The translations under genes were made by a program, and so were the position numbers. Source: Symsagittifera roscoffensis (lineage: Eukaryota > Xenacoelomorpha > Acoela > Convolutidae). Taken from it: a stretch of DNA of 64,000 nucleotides. Below are positions 61,641 to 64,000 of the stretch, one piece after another; the stretch's first letter is position 1; every line of letters starts with the position of its first letter. The notes beneath the pieces were generated by a model, which was given only the letters and a program-made list of their open reading frames with translations, did not search any database and was not told where the DNA came from. The stretch is taken from NCBI RefSeq assembly GCF_963678635.1, contig NW_026971654.1, positions 1 through 64,000 of the forward strand, in the 5' to 3' direction.

Positions 61641-61787
61641 CTTCGGTCTTAACAACTGTGCCGTTCAGATTTTGCTTTTTCTCGTTTGATCCGATATTTT
61701 AAACTAGCTCTGTTGGCGCGGGAAAAGATCTAGTCATGTGCATCCAAGAATTGAATAAGCGCACACCAACCCTCCTGGTTCTTAGGA
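61641..61787. other. No gene seen
   Basis: Short unassigned stretch before the dispersed TIR element. Confidence 0.4.
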
Positions 61788-62945
61788 ATACCCGGGCTGA
61801 CCGAAACTTCTTATCATACAATTCTCATATATGAGAAACTTCTTGTCATAAAATTCCATACAATGCCATACGTACAGAAAATTGTATGAAATCTCTATGA
61901 TAAATATATTTCCATAAATGACCAAAACGCAGGCAATTTTTTGAAAAACACAGGTCAAAAAAGCCGTTTTTGGGCACTTTTTGGAAAATCTTGACAAAAA
62001 ACGCGTTTTTTTTGGCGCGCGCTTCCCCTCAAAATTAGTATATATTGGCGCCAAAGGCGCCTTCAGAAAAACTTTAGGGTCGGTCGGCCAAAAAAGGATT
62101 TCTTAAAAAAGTGCCAAATGGGGGACCCTTTTGGGTCGGCAGGGGGTCGAATCCCTGAGGAGGGGGGCCTCCGCAAGCCCCCCCCCCCCTAAATCCGCCC
62201 CTGATGATAGGCGTTTTTCCATAAACCAAAAATTTTGATTTTTTCTTTCAAATTTTTTTTTTGAAAAATTTATCGGTTGTGTTTGCAGCCGAGCACAAGT
62301 GACAAAGACCATGGTTACTCAAAGCACCAAAGGTTGGACGGCCTTCGCATTTACAATTCATAGTAAACGACCTGAGTTCGGCTGTCTTTCACAATTGATA
62401 TAACAAAAGCAACAAACATTTAGTTTTTGGCAAAATTTACTAATGGTGATTATTTTAATTTTTTGAATGTTCAAACTATCAGACATTGATCAAGGCATAT
62501 ATAAAAACCCCATACAAAGGAAATAGGCATTTTAAGCGTTTTTGAAGAAAAAAATTAAGTCAAAAGAAAATAAAAGCCAATATTATTGTAACCAGGACTA
62601 CGTTATGCACACATAAAATAAAATTTTGCATGCAAATTTTTTTTTTCGAAAAATGTTTGTTTGCGTACGAAATTCGATTTGCGGTTAAAAAAAAAACAAA
62701 ATTTTTTTGGGCCAGTTTTTCAAAATTACTTTTGTCATACAATTTCCATATATGGGAATTGTATGATAAGCATTTTTTTCAAAAAACGAAAACCTCGTTT
62801 TTTTACCAGACTGTTTTATTAGAATCAAACAGCCACACAAATAAGTCTATATCTTTTTTCAACCATTTTTAGAAATTGCATGAAAATTGTATGACAAGCA
62901 TTTTCCCACACACTTGATGTATGGAATTGTATGATAAGCACCACA
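61788..62945 (+). mobile_element. Dispersed copy of the CCCGGGTTGACC-type TIR element
   Basis: The left end CCCGGGCTGACC, then CATACAATTC, GTACAGAAAATTGTATGAAAT and the interior words (GTAAACGACCTGA, GAAAAATGTTTGTTTG) follow the order of the array copies at 31225-36510. The right part ends with TTGATGTATGGAATTGTATGATAAGC. It is more diverged than the array copies and carries a nested insert. Confidence 0.7.
61928..62203 (-). mobile_element. Nested fragment ending like a hAT-type transposon
   Basis: Foreign sequence interrupts the TIR element. It contains GGCGCGCGC and TTGGCGCCAAAGGCGCC words and a C-run, and ends CTAAATCCGCCCCTG, whose reverse complement CAGGGGCGGATTTAG is a common transposon terminus in animal genomes. 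The other terminus is not found, so it is probably a truncated end. Confidence 0.5.
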
Positions 62946-64000
62946 TAATGCTAGAGGCGGGCACGCCTAACCAGTTTTTGCCTGGATATCATTGCGAATT
63001 TTTTTTACTTCTCTGTTTGCTGAAAATTGTTCGCTCATAAGCAACAGTATATCCTTGAGAAAGCCATAAGCACACGTAGGCTGAGGAAAATGTCCCCCAA
63101 TTGACAAGCGTAACCAATGCACTACTGGTGGTCAACACAAAAGCTCACGATTTGTGGTCTCCTTTGAACAATACAGTCGTACAGCCCAAAATCCTACAAT
63201 TCACTCGCATGCATCGTCTCGCTGAATGACGGCAAAGATAACCTCGCCCGTTCCGCCGTTCCTCCGTTCTAATTAATTCGACCGGCAAATTTACTCGACC
63301 GACCGATAAGCTCACCCTGATTGGTGTTTTTTTTGAATGTAAAGACGTTAACGCTCATTATCGGGTAAAGTTTTTTCCACGCTTGCTCAAGTTGAAAAGA
63401 TTGGAAACTATCGTATACGTCGAGTTCCAGTGTCGATAAATTCAGCGGCTGAATCTACCTCATCCTTGATTTTCTATGTTGATTTATATTATGTTAGTAG
63501 TTATGGCGAAGAGCGTTTTTCATCCCTCATATAGTTTATTTCTCGCCCTTGTTTCAATTTCAAAGTCTCAACTTTGACCAAGTATGACCGCCAAAAAAAC
63601 TAGCCGGTAGCGTCGGCTAACTTAAAAGGGTTGCTGTCGAAAATATTTACGTCCATAGATTGATGAGTAATTTCCAGGTCGCTTTTGTGTTAACGTTTCA
63701 AAGCCTGTTTATTTAGCAAAACTAATAGAACTTTACTTTAATCCAAGCATGAAGCAAACTCGTTCACGTTGACGTTTTTCGGCGAGAAACCTTTTCGACC
63801 AAAAAATGAAAAAAAAAATTAGTTTTGCTTTTATTTTCATTTTTGTGAGGCTACTGCAGATGTTTTCATTCTTTTTGATTTTGTTGAATATTTTGGCCTC
63901 AAAATCTCCAGTTTGGACTTTTTCCGGCCAACTAGTTATCTAAGTTTCATATCTTAAATGACAGTCTTGTCCTGAATGTTTACTAAGTAACTTTTGAAAT
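62946..64000. other. No gene seen
   Basis: Composition is slightly more balanced around 63170-63320, but no frame, splice pattern or repeat relation can be supported. Confidence 0.4.

Noticed and set aside
62140-62160. GGTCGAATCCCTGAGG as a tRNA T-arm
   Set aside because: No matching acceptor, D or anticodon stems around it; it is part of the nested transposon fragment.
62103-62312. 69-codon minus-strand frame with a Gly-rich run
   Set aside because: Translation of a C-run at the end of the nested transposon fragment.

Overview
This is an AT-rich, repeat-dominated piece of animal nuclear DNA. Evidence: spliced genes with GT..AG introns and TTTCAG-type acceptors, retroelements with and without LTRs, terminal-inverted-repeat (TIR) elements, a satellite, microsatellites and an assembly gap of 200 Ns. 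The two host-gene remnants (a signal-peptide Cys-rich peptide and the start of a CAP/SCP-like secreted protein) and the splice acceptors would fit a nematode or another ecdysozoan, but the sequence does not settle the organism. No tRNA, rRNA, CRISPR array or bacterial-type operon was seen.

Layout. 0-5 kb: small repeats (one arm of a foldback element, nested TIR elements, a partly duplicated segment) around a two-exon minus-strand gene for a small eight-cysteine secreted peptide (3269-3877). 5.0-24.6 kb: one very long LTR retroelement of the Ty3/gypsy type. In order it holds a 5' LTR, primer-binding site, leader, gag (capsid and zinc knuckle), protease, RT, RNase H, integrase, a Pro/Ser/Thr-rich ORF, an envelope-like glycoprotein, an intact 260-codon ORF of unknown function, a cluster of a short repeated motif, an inverted copy of the LTR end and a 3' LTR. 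It is dead: it has frameshifts, in-frame stops and a Lys where the integrase catalytic Glu should be. A fragment of a Penelope-like element (GIY-YIG endonuclease) is inserted in it with an 11-bp target duplication. 25-31 kb: a TIR element, a decayed non-LTR retrotransposon and unexplained coding-like sequence. 31.2-37.0 kb: about five tandem copies of a roughly 1.27-kb unit made of a TIR element plus its flank. 37.8-38.5 kb: a foldback hairpin. 38.75-39.9 kb: a mariner-like miniature element directly before exons 1-2 of a CAP-like gene.

40.8-47.2 kb: a roughly 332-bp satellite of about 18 monomers, containing a miniature TIR element, two microsatellites grown at the same monomer position, and the assembly gap. 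47.9-56.5 kb: two more decayed, 5'-truncated relatives of the long LTR element, in tandem. 58.06-59.11 kb: a palindrome of about 1.05 kb. 59.2-61.7 kb: decayed coding-like sequence I cannot name. 61.8-62.9 kb: a dispersed copy of the 31-37 kb TIR element carrying a nested fragment that ends like a hAT-type transposon. The last kilobase shows nothing I can support.

The most unusual object is the LTR element of about 19.6 kb, for its length, its large region downstream of pol, its envelope-like gene, an ORF that stayed open while everything around it decayed, and its odd 3' end.
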